From Methylobacterium nonmethylotrophicum (lineage in GTDB: Bacteria > Pseudomonadota > Alphaproteobacteria > Rhizobiales > Beijerinckiaceae): a stretch of 64,000 nucleotides of DNA. Positions 16,018-26,259 of the stretch are shown here, piece after piece (the stretch's first letter is position 1; each line of letters opens with the position of its first letter). Made by a program: the position numbers and the translations under genes. The notes beneath the pieces were generated by a model. That model saw only the letters and a list, made by a program, of their open reading frames with translations, searched no databases and was not told the origin of the DNA. The stretch lies in assembly GCF_004745635.1 (NCBI RefSeq), contig NZ_SRLB01000027.1:1-64000 (forward strand), written 5' to 3'.

Positions 16018-16409
16018 CGCGAGGTGGTCTCGATCATCGATCGGGTGACGGTCGGGCCTTTCGGTTAACGAAACGTCAACCTTGGCGGGCGACGCCTCGC
16101 TTCGGGCGATTCCAGCATGTTGCACCGCGGCAACACGCGAGAGCGATGGTGCTCCGCTCGGATGCGGCGCCGCAGCGTAGCCGTATTCTTCCTGTGTCTG
16201 CCCCTTGCCCGGTCGCCCTGCCGGGGATGGCCGGGGCGGGCCTGATGCGGGGCCGCGATGGGCCGTCAAGGTTGACGGAACCTTCGCTTAACCGGCCGGG
16301 CGTACGGACGATCGCATATCGTCTCTCGAGGGGTGTCGCCCGGGCTCTTGTGCGGCTCGCGGCGTCGCCGAGGGCGGTCCCCTGAAGCCGCCATGAGGAG
16401 TTCTGGTCG
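16018..16409. other. Divergent regulatory region between response regulator and pal
   Basis: The 392-base region has no supported gene. It holds TTAA-N7-TCAA at 16065-16079, close to a CtrA motif (TTAA-N7-TTAA), and an inverted repeat CCGTCAA-gg-TTGACGG at 16263-16278, which may be an operator. A GTTAAC-like cluster in such GC-rich DNA is unusual. Promoter elements for pal are not clear. Confidence 0.45.
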
Positions 16410-16925
16410 ATGCCGCTGCCGCTCGCGCCCCTGCGCGCGCTCAAGATCACCGCCGCCCTCTCGCTCGCCCTGTCGATGGCGGCCTGCGCGAGCAACAACG
16501 ACCTGGCGGACGCCTCCGCGGCCTACGGGGCCGGCGGCCGCGGCGCCGCGGCGCCGGGCAGCGCCCAGGACTTCGTGGTCAATGTCGGCGACCGGGTGTT
16601 CTTCGAGACCGACTCGACCGACCTGACCCCGAATGCCGTCGCGACCCTGGACAAGCAGGCCCAGTGGCTGTCGCGCTATTCGCGCTATACGTTCCTGATC
16701 GAGGGCCACGCCGACGAGCGCGGCACCCGCGAGTACAACTACTCGCTCGGCGCCCGCCGCTTCCAGGCGGTGCGCGACTACCTGATCTCGAAGGGCATCG
16801 CGGCAAGCCGCATGCGCACCGTGTCCTACGGCAAGGAGCGCCCGGTCGCGGTCTGCAACGACATCTCGTGCTGGTCGCAGAACCGCCGCGCCGTCACGGT
16901 GCTGGACGGCGGCGCCGGCTCCTGA
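16410..16925 (+). CDS. pal: Peptidoglycan-associated lipoprotein Pal
   Basis: This 171-residue outer membrane lipoprotein has signal and lipobox LSLALSMAACAS (Cys about residue 26) and a Gly/Ala linker. An OmpA-like domain follows, with FFETDSTDLTPNAVATLDKQAQWL, FLIEGHADERGTREYNYSLGARR and RMRTVSYGKERPV. The aspartate and arginine in the GHADERGTREYN region bind the meso-DAP of peptidoglycan. Pal is the outer membrane end of the Tol-Pal envelope constriction system. Its usual upstream neighbours tolQRAB are absent from this window. The downstream gene is cpoB, and a terminator lies between. Confidence 0.96.
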   Translation: MPLPLAPLRALKITAALSLALSMAACASNNDLADASAAYGAGGRGAAAPGSAQDFVVNVGDRVFFETDSTDLTPNAVATLDKQAQWLSRYSRYTFLIEGHADERGTREYNYSLGARRFQAVRDYLISKGIAASRMRTVSYGKERPVAVCNDISCWSQNRRAVTVLDGGAGS

Positions 16926-16940
16926 CCGGCCGGACGACGC

Positions 16941-16964
16941 GGGGCGGCGCCCGCCGCCCCTTTT
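16941..16964 (+). terminator. Rho-independent terminator after pal
   Basis: GGGGCGGCG (16941-16949) pairs with CGCCGCCCC (16952-16960), followed by TTTT (16961-16964). The two-base centre means the innermost pair probably opens to give a four-base loop. It lies 15 bases past the pal stop and suggests partial termination before cpoB. Confidence 0.75.
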
Positions 16965-17031
16965 GCCGGGAACCGCGGCATCTGCTAACCCGCGCTCCCG
17001 ACAGCGGACCCGCCGCCTGACCCGAGCCGTG

Positions 17032-18009
17032 ATGCGCCCCGCCATGCTTCGCCGCCTGCTCCTCGCCCCCGTTCTCGCCGTCTCCGGGCTGGCCCTCGCC
17101 GCCGCGTTCCCCGCCGCGGCCCAGGACGCGGCCGAGTTCGTGGTGCGCCTCAACCGGCTGGAGAACCAGTCGCGCCAGATGGCGGGCCAGATCGAGTCGC
17201 TCCAGTACGAGAACCGCCAGCTCAAGGAGCAGCTGCGCAAGTTCCAGGAAGACGTCGAGTACCGCTTCCAGGAAGGGAAGGGCGGGCAGCGCCCGGCGGC
17301 CGCGACCCCGCCGCCCAAGCCCCAGAAGCGCGGCGACGCCTTCGACCCGTCCCAGAACCCGGGCGCGCCGGGGGCACCTCAGCATCTGGGAGCAGCCCAG
17401 AATCTCGGCTCCGCGACCCCGCCGCAGGGACCCCGGGCGGCGGCCGCGCCCGCGACCCCGAGCGCCACCGCGGCGCTCGCGCCGCCCCGTGCCGCGATCG
17501 ACGACGAGACGCCCGAATACGGCGAGCCCGTCGACCTGCGCCCGCCGTCCAACCCGGCTGCCGCTCCGCCGCCGGCCCCGGCGCCGCGGCCTTCCGCCAG
17601 CGTCGCCGCCACCGGCAGCGGCGACGCGAAGGCGGATTACGAGGCGGCCTACGCCTACGTGCTGCAGCGTCAGTACGAGCAGGCCGAGATGAGCCTGCGC
17701 CAGTTCATCCAGTCGCATCCCCGCGACGCCCTGGTGCCGGATGCGACCTACTGGCTCGGCGAGAGCTACCTGCAGCGCAACCGCACCCGCGAGGCGGCCG
17801 AGCAGTTCCTAAAGGTGTCGACCGACTACGCCCGCTCGCGCAAGGCGCCGGACGCGATGCTGAAGCTGGGCGCCTCGCTCAACGCGCTCGGCGCCCGCGA
17901 GCAGGCCTGCGCCACCCTGGCCGAGCTGGAGCGCAAGTTCCCCCAGGCCTCGGCGAGCGTGAGGCAGGGCGTCGACCGGGAGCAGAAGCGCGCGCGCTGC
18001 GCCGCGTGA
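17032..18009 (+). CDS. cpoB: Cell division coordinator CpoB (YbgF, Tol-Pal system)
   Basis: This 325-residue periplasmic protein has a signal peptide cleaved after about residue 30 (AAFPAAAQD). A coiled-coil trimerisation region (about 35-80, LNRLENQSRQMAGQIESLQYENRQL) is followed by a long Pro/Ala-rich linker (about 85-200). The C-terminal part carries three TPR motifs (DYEAAYAYVLQRQYEQAEMSLRQFI onward). CpoB links Tol-Pal to peptidoglycan synthesis during division in E. coli. ATG 17032 is chosen over the upstream methionine because it starts the signal peptide; 17044 is an alternative. The stop overlaps the GTG of tilS. Confidence 0.93.
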   Translation: MRPAMLRRLLLAPVLAVSGLALAAAFPAAAQDAAEFVVRLNRLENQSRQMAGQIESLQYENRQLKEQLRKFQEDVEYRFQEGKGGQRPAAATPPPKPQKRGDAFDPSQNPGAPGAPQHLGAAQNLGSATPPQGPRAAAAPATPSATAALAPPRAAIDDETPEYGEPVDLRPPSNPAAAPPPAPAPRPSASVAATGSGDAKADYEAAYAYVLQRQYEQAEMSLRQFIQSHPRDALVPDATYWLGESYLQRNRTREAAEQFLKVSTDYARSRKAPDAMLKLGASLNALGAREQACATLAELERKFPQASASVRQGVDREQKRARCAA

Positions 18010-19163
18010 GCGACCCGGGCGGGCCCGCGCGGTTCGACCGAACCGGCCGGGACGCGCCGGCCGATTCGACCGGACCGATCGGCCCGGCCGAGGGCGCCGC
18101 CCTGCTCGGGCCCTGGATCGGGCCGGGCGCCCGGCACGCAAGCGCGATCCTGGCGGTGTCCGGCGGGCCCGACTCGACCGCCCTGATGGGCTGCGCGGCA
18201 CTCCTTCCCCGCGGCGTTCCGCTCGTCGTCGCGACCGTCGATCACGGCCTGCGGCCCGGCTCGGCGGCGGAAGCCGATTCGGTGGCCGGCCTCGCCGCCC
18301 GCCTGGGGCTGTCCCACCGCACCCTCGCCTGGACCGGACCGAAGCCGGCGGCGCGCCTCCAGGAGGCGGCGCGGGCGGCACGCTACCGCCTGCTCGCGGA
18401 GCTCGCCCGGGAGGTCGGCGCCGGCCTCGTCCTCACCGCCCACACCCTCGACGACCAGGCCGAGACCGTGCTGATGCGGCTCTGCGCCGGCTCCGGCCCC
18501 GCCGGCCTCGCCGGCATGGCGCCGTCCCGCGCCCTCGACGGGCTCACCCTGGGCAGGCCGTTCCTGAGCGTGCCGAAGGCACGGCTGGTCGCGACCTGCG
18601 AGGCGCGCGGCTGGCCGTTCCTGCGCGATCCCTCGAACACCGATCCGCGCTTCGGCCGCGCCCGCCTGCGCGGCCTGCTGCCGCTCCTCGCCGCGGAGGG
18701 GTTGACCGCCCCCCGCCTCGCGCGGCTCGCCGGGCGTCTGCGCCGCGACGAGGCCGCCCTGGCGGCGGCGGCCGAGACGGCCCTGCGGGATCTCCTGCGC
18801 GAATCGGGCGGGGAGGGGCGTCTCGTCCTCGACGGCCCAGGCCTGGCGGCGCTGCCGGAGGCAATGGTCCTGCGGGTCGTGGGCCTCGCCGCCGCGGCGG
18901 TGCTGCGCACCGCACCGGTGCTGCGCACCGCGCCGGAGCATCGCGGCGCGGACCTGCTGCCCGACGCGGCGGTCTATCCGCCGCGCCTCGAACGGCTGGA
19001 GCGGGTCGTCCTCGGCAAGGTTCTGCCGGCCCTGCGGGACGGCGCGCCCTGCAGGCGCACGGTCGCGGGCGTGCTCCTCGCGGCCGGGCGCGGCCGGCTG
19101 ACCGTCACGCCCGAGCCGCCGCGGCGCGCGGGCAGACCCCGCGGCGGCCCCGGCACGGGATGA
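18006..19163 (+). CDS. tilS: tRNA(Ile)-lysidine synthetase
   Basis: This 385-residue enzyme modifies C34 of tRNA-Ile(CAU) to lysidine with ATP and lysine, so that it reads AUA. It has the PP-loop ILAVSGGPDSTALMG (about residues 46-60), VDHGLRPGSAAEADSV and HTLDDQAETVLMRL. It starts with GTG, overlapping the cpoB stop by four bases, so translation is coupled. The C-terminal part is short and carries a tandem 18-bp in-frame duplication (VLRTAP repeated) near residue 300. Order and neighbours match other Alphaproteobacteria. Confidence 0.93.
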   Translation: MSDPGGPARFDRTGRDAPADSTGPIGPAEGAALLGPWIGPGARHASAILAVSGGPDSTALMGCAALLPRGVPLVVATVDHGLRPGSAAEADSVAGLAARLGLSHRTLAWTGPKPAARLQEAARAARYRLLAELAREVGAGLVLTAHTLDDQAETVLMRLCAGSGPAGLAGMAPSRALDGLTLGRPFLSVPKARLVATCEARGWPFLRDPSNTDPRFGRARLRGLLPLLAAEGLTAPRLARLAGRLRRDEAALAAAAETALRDLLRESGGEGRLVLDGPGLAALPEAMVLRVVGLAAAAVLRTAPVLRTAPEHRGADLLPDAAVYPPRLERLERVVLGKVLPALRDGAPCRRTVAGVLLAAGRGRLTVTPEPPRRAGRPRGGPGTG

Positions 19164-19212
19164 CGTTTCGGCGAGGCGGCCGGTGCGCGGCGCCGCAGGC
19201 GCGGGCGATTAC

Positions 19213-19241
19213 TTGGCAAGCCTCCGGCGGGTGCCTACATT
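19213..19241 (+). promoter_or_regulatory. ftsH: Sigma-70-type promoter of ftsH
   Basis: TTGGCA (19213-19218), a 17-base spacer and TACATT (19236-19241) stand 50 bases after the tilS stop. Transcription would start near 19248, giving a leader of about 60 bases to ATG 19310. Spacing is ideal, and the start site is inferred. Confidence 0.6.
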
Positions 19242-19309
19242 GCGATCCGAGTGCCGGTGCCCATCCCAGCACGCCCGCAGCGCCGCGCTCCTCAGGGATT
19301 GACTCTTCG

Positions 19310-21232
<1,923 letters not shown>

Positions 21233-21261
21233 GAGCGGACACGACCGGATGTCGGCGCGAG

Positions 21262-21289
21262 GGGGCGGCGGGAGGGATCCCGCCGCCCC
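21262..21289 (+). terminator. Rho-independent terminator of ftsH
   Basis: GGGGCGGCGGGA (21262-21273) and TCCCGCCGCCCC (21278-21289) form a perfect 12-pair stem with a four-base loop, followed by TTCCG. It lies about 30 bases past the ftsH stop. Confidence 0.75.
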
Positions 21290-21414
21290 TTCCGCGTTGC
21301 CGGCAAGCCTCAAAATAACCCAGACTGCGTGGGACCGCGTCCGGGGGACCGCGGCACCGGCCTTGCGCCGCGCCGCCCGCCGGCGGGCGCGATGGCCCGG
21401 AACGGGACAGGGAG

Positions 21415-22767
21415 ATGACAGCCGTGCGCAAGTATTTCGGGACCGACGGCATCCGGGGCCGGGCGAACGGCGTGATCACGCCGGAACTCGCGCTCAAGGT
21501 GGGACAGGCCGCCGGGCTCGTGTTCCAGCGCGGGGAGCACCGCCACCGCGTCGTGATCGGCAAGGACACCCGCCTGTCGGGCTACATGATCGAGACCGCG
21601 ATGGTGGCGGGCTTCACCTCGGTGGGCATGGACGTGCTGCTGCTCGGCCCGATGCCGACGCCGGCCGTCGCGATGCTGACCCGCTCGATGCGGGCCGATA
21701 TCGGGGTGATGATCTCGGCCTCGCACAACCCGTTCGAGGATAACGGCATCAAGATCTTCGGCCCCGACGGCTTCAAGCTCTCCGACGAGGTCGAGCGCGA
21801 GATCGAGCGCCTGATCGACGCCGACCTGCAGAAGAAGCTCGCCGGATCCGGCGATCTCGGCCGGGCCAAGCGCATCGAGAGCGTGCACGCCCGCTACATC
21901 GAGTTCGCCAAGCGCACCCTGCCGCGCAATCTCACCCTCGACGGCCTGCGGGTGGTGGTCGACTGCGCCAACGGCGCCGCCTACCGGGTGGCCCCCGAGA
22001 CCCTGTGGGAGCTCGGCGCCGAGGTGATCGCCATCGGCACCGAGCCGGACGGCTTCAACATCAACCGCGACGTCGGCTCGACGGCGCCGGAGGCCCTGGT
22101 CAGCAAGGTGCGCGAACTGCGCGCCGATATCGGCATCGCGCTGGACGGCGACGCCGACCGGGTGCTCGTCGTCGACGAGAAGGGCCACCGGGTCGACGGC
22201 GACCAGCTGATGGCGGTGGTCGCCCGCTCCTGGCAGGAGGATGCGCGCCTCTCGAAGAACGGCATCGTCGCCACCATCATGTCGAATCTCGGCCTCGAGC
22301 GCTATCTCGGGGGCCTCGGCCTCGGCATGGTCCGCACCGCCGTGGGCGACCGCTACGTGCTGGAGCACATGCGCGAGCACGGCTACAACCTCGGCGGCGA
22401 GCAATCCGGCCACATCATCATGTCGGACTACGCCACCACCGGCGACGGGCTGGTGGCGGCGCTCCAGCTCCTCTCGGTGGTGCAGCGCCAGCAGCGCCCG
22501 GTGAGCGAGGTCTGCCACTGCTTCGACCCGCTGCCCCAGGTGCTCAAGAATGTGCGCTACGGCGTCGGCGGCGAGCCCCTGCGCCAGGATGCGGTGGTGA
22601 CCGCCATCGAGGGCGCGCGCCAGCGCCTCGGCGAGGGCGGGCGCCTCGTCATCCGGCCATCGGGCACCGAGCCGGTGATCCGGGTGATGGCCGAGGGCGA
22701 CGACCGCGACCTCGTGGTGCGGGTGGTCGACGACGTGGTCGAGGCCCTGCGCAAGGTCGCGGCCTGA
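21415..22767 (+). CDS. glmM: Phosphoglucosamine mutase
   Basis: This 450-residue enzyme interconverts glucosamine-6-phosphate and glucosamine-1-phosphate for UDP-GlcNAc, the precursor of peptidoglycan and lipopolysaccharide. It shows the start KYFGTDGIRGRANG, the phosphoserine loop MISASHNPFEDNGIK (about residue 102), the metal loop ALDGDADRVL, the sugar loop GGEQSGHII and the phosphate loop IRPSGTEPVIRV. The gene follows ftsH, as in many Alphaproteobacteria, after a terminator and about 125 bases. Confidence 0.96.
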   Translation: MTAVRKYFGTDGIRGRANGVITPELALKVGQAAGLVFQRGEHRHRVVIGKDTRLSGYMIETAMVAGFTSVGMDVLLLGPMPTPAVAMLTRSMRADIGVMISASHNPFEDNGIKIFGPDGFKLSDEVEREIERLIDADLQKKLAGSGDLGRAKRIESVHARYIEFAKRTLPRNLTLDGLRVVVDCANGAAYRVAPETLWELGAEVIAIGTEPDGFNINRDVGSTAPEALVSKVRELRADIGIALDGDADRVLVVDEKGHRVDGDQLMAVVARSWQEDARLSKNGIVATIMSNLGLERYLGGLGLGMVRTAVGDRYVLEHMREHGYNLGGEQSGHIIMSDYATTGDGLVAALQLLSVVQRQQRPVSEVCHCFDPLPQVLKNVRYGVGGEPLRQDAVVTAIEGARQRLGEGGRLVIRPSGTEPVIRVMAEGDDRDLVVRVVDDVVEALRKVAA

Positions 22768-22937
22768 GGCCGGGCAGCCGCGTGACCGATCGGGCGGGCC
22801 GGAGAGAAGGGGTCCGCCCGGCCCGCGGCACGGCCTTGGCGCGCGGCGCATACCGATCCACCCGCAGGACTGACCCGACCGCCCACCGTGTCTAGGCGGG
22901 TGCAACCTGCGTCCGATGCAACACTTTCTCAGCCCTA

Positions 22938-22955
22938 ACGCTTAACGTTAAGCGT
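22938..22955. promoter_or_regulatory. 18-bp perfect palindrome upstream of an outer membrane protein gene
   Basis: ACGCTTAACGTTAAGCGT is a perfect palindrome with an AT-rich centre in very GC-rich DNA, 87 bases before the start codon at 23042. The second half with following bases also reads TTAA-N7-TTTA (22948-22962), seven of eight positions of a CtrA-type motif. An operator role is inferred. Confidence 0.5.
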
Positions 22956-23041
22956 CAGTTTACCGAACGCGGCGACAGTCGTGACGTCTTCCGGATCGGC
23001 CGCCTCACGTCCTCGGCGGCCCGTCGCAACAGGGAACCGTC

Positions 23042-23971
23042 ATGGGCCGCAGCACGCCACTCGCGCTCGCGCGCATCGTCACGCTCGCGGCGAGCGTGGT
23101 CGCGCCGGGCCTCGTCCACGCCGCCGATCTCCTGCCGCCGCCGCCCCCGCCGCTGCCGCCCCCGCCGGTCGATTTCGCGGGCGGCTGGTACCTGCGCGGC
23201 GACGTCGGGGCGAGCATCTACAACACCCCGAAAGTGTCGACCGTGCCGGATCCGGACCCGGTGCACTATTACAACAGCGACCTCGGCGGCGGCGGCTTCG
23301 CCGGAGCGGGCGTCGGCTACCAGTTCAATTCGTGGTTCCGCGCCGACGTGACCGGCGAGTACCGCTTCTCGAGCGGCTTCCACACCAACGACCGGGTCAG
23401 TTCCAAGGCCGATTACTACAACGCCGACGGCCTGCGCACGGTCGCCGCCACCCAGCTCGACGAGTCGACCAACGGCAACTACTCGGCCGGGGTGGTGCTG
23501 GTGAACGGCTACGTCGAGAAGGAGCTGTGGGGCGGTCTCGGCGTCTTCGCCGGCGCCGGCGTCGGCGCGGCCTTCAACCGCTTCTCCGGCCTGTCCGAGG
23601 TCAGCATCAACGCCACCAAGGTGAGCTACCCGGACAACGCCGATCATCCCGGCCAGACGTTCGGCGGGACCAGCGGCGGCACCTACAAGAACCGCATCCG
23701 CACCAACTTCGCCTGGGCGCTGCATGCCGGTCTGTCCTACGCCGTCACGCCGAACCTGAAGCTCGAACTCGCCTACCGCTACCTCAACCTCGGCGAGGGC
23801 GCGACCGGGGTGCTGAACTGCTTCTGCGGCCAGACCTACCAGCCGTTCAAGGTCAAGGACATCGAGGCCCACGACGTCAAGCTCGGCATGCGCTGGATGT
23901 TCGGCGCGCCGGTCCTGGCCTCCTACGAGCCGCCGCCGCCCCCGATGGCGCCGCTGGTGCGTAAGTACTGA
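23042..23971 (+). CDS. Outer membrane beta-barrel protein with proline-rich N-terminus
   Basis: This 309-residue exported protein has a signal peptide ending near VHAAD (about residue 28), then a stretch of about ten prolines (LLPPPPPPLPPPP). A barrel follows, with alternating hydrophobic strands and the motif GGWYLRGDVG. It resembles Omp25/porin-family barrels of Hyphomicrobiales. The next gene (24135) is a paralogue with the same AADLLPPP and GGWYLRGD features. The upstream region carries an 18-bp palindrome and a TTAA-N7-TTTA site. The function may be structural; no catalytic motif is seen. Confidence 0.8.
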   Translation: MGRSTPLALARIVTLAASVVAPGLVHAADLLPPPPPPLPPPPVDFAGGWYLRGDVGASIYNTPKVSTVPDPDPVHYYNSDLGGGGFAGAGVGYQFNSWFRADVTGEYRFSSGFHTNDRVSSKADYYNADGLRTVAATQLDESTNGNYSAGVVLVNGYVEKELWGGLGVFAGAGVGAAFNRFSGLSEVSINATKVSYPDNADHPGQTFGGTSGGTYKNRIRTNFAWALHAGLSYAVTPNLKLELAYRYLNLGEGATGVLNCFCGQTYQPFKVKDIEAHDVKLGMRWMFGAPVLASYEPPPPPMAPLVRKY

Positions 23972-23987
23972 GACGCGCGTCACGCAT

Positions 23988-24010
23988 CTCCGACGCTCGC
24001 GGCGTCGGAG
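23988..24010 (+). terminator. Terminator hairpin between the two paralogous barrel genes
   Basis: CTCCGACGC (23988-23996) and GCGTCGGAG (24002-24010) form a perfect nine-pair stem with a five-base loop, 16 bases after the first gene. No T-run follows. Downstream at 24022-24036 lies TTAA-N7-CTAA and then a T-rich stretch before a small CGGGCCC/GGGCCCG hairpin (24061-24076). Confidence 0.6.
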
Positions 24011-24134
24011 GCCCGTTAGGGTTAAATGCGCGCTAACCTTCTGACATCATTTTTATTTATCGGGCCCCTGGGCCCGCCACCCGTCGCGTAGCACGCCCCG
24101 GCCGAGGAGCCGATGGGGCAGGAAAGGGCGCCCC

Positions 24135-24974
24135 ATGGCACGGTTCGGTCACTGCTTCCCGGTCGCGGCCCTCGGGCTCGGCCTGCTCGGCGCGCCCGCC
24201 CTCGCCGCCGACCTGCTCCCCCCGCCGCCCCCGCCGCCGCCGCCCGCCGCGCCGGTGCAGATCGGCGGCGGCTGGTACCTGCGCGGCGACTACACGGCGA
24301 GCGACTTCCGCCACCCGAAGGACGACACCCTGCCGGGCACCGAGGGCGCCAAGCTGGTCGGCTTCCGCATGAGCGACACCGACGGCTACGGCGGTGGCGT
24401 CGGCTATCGCTTCAACAGCTTCCTGCGGGCCGACGTCACCATCGACGGGCGCACCCGCAGCCGTTTCCGCGATTATTCCTCGCGCACCAACTTCGTCGAG
24501 GGCTACAACACCGAGGCCGGCAAGATCGACATCCTCACCGGCCTGTTCAACGTCTATGTCGATCTCGGCACCTGGTGGGGCTTCACGCCCTATGTCGGAG
24601 CCGGCGTCGGCATGGCGAGCAAGCGCTTCCGCGATGCCTGGACCGGCACGACCTGCTTCACCACCGCCTGCGGCAGCGGCGTCGACGGCACCTACCGGAT
24701 CGGCGCACAGGGCTTCGACGCCCGCGCCAACCACACAGCGGTCGGGCTCGCCTGGGCGGCGATGGCGGGCATCTCCTACGAGATCGGCGCCGGCGTAAGC
24801 ATCGACGCCAGCTACCGCTACCTCGAGGTCGGCAAGGCCCGCTCCGGCTTCGACGCCTATCAGCAGAACACCCGCATCAAGGACATCGCCGCCAACGAGT
24901 TCCGGGTCGGCCTGCGCTGGGCCTTCGGCAACGGCCTCGCGCTGCCGGGACTGGGCGGGGACGGGCCGTACTGA
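24135..24974 (+). CDS. Outer membrane beta-barrel protein, paralogue of the preceding gene
   Basis: This 279-residue exported protein has a signal peptide ending ALAAD, a polyproline run of about nine residues and then GGGWYLRGDYTASDF. Barrel strands follow, with short loops such as TCFTTACGSG, which carries two cysteines and may be a disulfide loop. It has the same layout as the gene at 23042, so the pair looks like a tandem duplication that diverged. The region before it holds a near-CtrA TTAA-N7-CTAA site. No enzymatic motif is visible. A perfect terminator follows. Confidence 0.8.
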   Translation: MARFGHCFPVAALGLGLLGAPALAADLLPPPPPPPPPAAPVQIGGGWYLRGDYTASDFRHPKDDTLPGTEGAKLVGFRMSDTDGYGGGVGYRFNSFLRADVTIDGRTRSRFRDYSSRTNFVEGYNTEAGKIDILTGLFNVYVDLGTWWGFTPYVGAGVGMASKRFRDAWTGTTCFTTACGSGVDGTYRIGAQGFDARANHTAVGLAWAAMAGISYEIGAGVSIDASYRYLEVGKARSGFDAYQQNTRIKDIAANEFRVGLRWAFGNGLALPGLGGDGPY

Positions 24975-25073
24975 CGCGGTACGCCTGACCGGCAGGGGAC
25001 GCCTCGCGCGAGCCCGCGTTCCGGCGACGTCCCGCGGACAGGGTGCGAGACGACAAGGTCCCGACGCGATCGA

Positions 25074-25100
25074 CCCGGCGCAGCCTTGCGCCGGGTTTTT
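25074..25100 (+). terminator. Rho-independent terminator of the second barrel gene
   Basis: CCCGGCGCA (25074-25082) and TGCGCCGGG (25087-25095) form a perfect nine-pair stem with a four-base loop, followed by five T residues. It lies 100 bases past the stop and insulates the omptin gene. Confidence 0.85.
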
Positions 25101-25119
25101 GCTTGCCGCCCGGGCGTCG

Positions 25120-25165
25120 TCCTGGAAACCAAATATTAGTGTAAACAACCTATTTCAAAAGTCGT
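25120..25165 (+). promoter_or_regulatory. AT-rich upstream region of the omptin gene
   Basis: About 45 bases (from TCCTGGAAACCAAATATTAG to the CAAAAG before 25165) are strikingly AT-rich in otherwise GC-rich sequence, about 40 bases before the start codon. They probably hold the promoter, but no -35/-10 pair is convincing. Confidence 0.4.
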
Positions 25166-25204
25166 ACCCGGCCCGTGTCACTGAGGCCGGTCGATGAGGC
25201 CGAG

Positions 25205-26161
25205 ATGCGTGCCGTACTGTTTGGTCTTTGTGCCGGTCTGACACTCGTGCAAGGTGTCGAGGCGGCCGACCTCTTCGCCGAGAATGCGGCCGAGCTGCTG
25301 CGCACCGATACCTTCTCGGGAGAGGTCTTCACCGGCTACCTGCACAGCCGGGTGCGGGAATACGTGAAGGACCCGGATACCGGCGCGCGGGTCAGCCAGC
25401 TCAACTGGAACACCCACGCCGCGGTCGTCGGCGGGCGGGTCGCCTTCCAGCCCCTCGACTGGCTCGCCTTCCGCGTCCGCGGCTGGGCCGCCGTGGCGTC
25501 CGGGGCCGACATGCGGGACTTCGACTGGCTCTACGGCTATGGCGGCCAGGACACCTGGTCGCACTACTCCCACAGCCCGAACACCCGGACGCCGAAGGCG
25601 TGGCAGGTCGACGTGAGCGCAGCCGCGACCTTCTACGACGAAGACGACCTGAAGGTGTACGCCATCGCCGGATACCGGGCGCTCACCTTGAAATCGAACG
25701 CGCGCGGCGGATCGTACGTCTACTCGAACCAGGCGTTCCGCGACACGATCGGGAGCTTTCCCGGCGACACGCTCGGGATCGCCTATCAGCAATGGTGGCA
25801 GACACCGTATCTCGGCGTCGGCGGCTCCTACGCGTTCGACGACTGGAGCGTGTCCGCCGAGCTGATCGGCAGCCCCTTCGCCATCGGCTACGACAAGGAT
25901 CATCACAACCTGCGGAGCCTGGTGTTCAAGGAGGATTTCGGGACGACCGGGATGTACGGCGCCAACGCGTCGTTCGAGTACCGCTTCAGCCCGCTCCTCT
26001 CGGCCGTGGGCCGGCTGGAATACCAGCGCTACATGGAGGCCTACGGCAGCACGCGCATCTATTCGGGCGCGACCGGCACCGTCACCACCATCCCGGCCCC
26101 GTCGGGCGGCGGCAGCGCCGACACGCTGCTCCTCTCGGTCGGCATCAAGGCGAGGCTCTGA
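25205..26161 (+). CDS. Omptin-family outer membrane protease
   Basis: This 318-residue protein has a signal peptide of about 20 residues and a ten-stranded barrel-like pattern. Omptin catalytic residues are visible: the Asp pair in MRDFDWLY (D105, D107) and the Asp-His pair in YDKDHHN (D232, H234), with the right spacing. Omptins cleave between basic residues at the outer membrane and need LPS. Length matches the family. ATG 25205 is preferred because it begins the signal peptide; 25175 is upstream. The gene is flanked by a terminator and an SDR gene, with an AT-rich promoter region. Omptins are best known in enterobacteria, so this member is notable. Confidence 0.84.
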   Translation: MRAVLFGLCAGLTLVQGVEAADLFAENAAELLRTDTFSGEVFTGYLHSRVREYVKDPDTGARVSQLNWNTHAAVVGGRVAFQPLDWLAFRVRGWAAVASGADMRDFDWLYGYGGQDTWSHYSHSPNTRTPKAWQVDVSAAATFYDEDDLKVYAIAGYRALTLKSNARGGSYVYSNQAFRDTIGSFPGDTLGIAYQQWWQTPYLGVGGSYAFDDWSVSAELIGSPFAIGYDKDHHNLRSLVFKEDFGTTGMYGANASFEYRFSPLLSAVGRLEYQRYMEAYGSTRIYSGATGTVTTIPAPSGGGSADTLLLSVGIKARL

Positions 26162-26259
26162 GGCCGTCCCGTCCGACCGCCTCATCGGCTGGCGCAATCC
26201 GGCGGGTCCGGCTAGCGTCGCACCAAGCCGTGCGACAAGCGGCGGGGAGGGACGACGTC

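Noticed and set aside
24061..24076. CGGGCCC/GGGCCCG hairpin before the second barrel gene as a terminator
   Set aside because: The A/T-rich stretch lies on the wrong side for either strand, so it is at most a 5' UTR hairpin.
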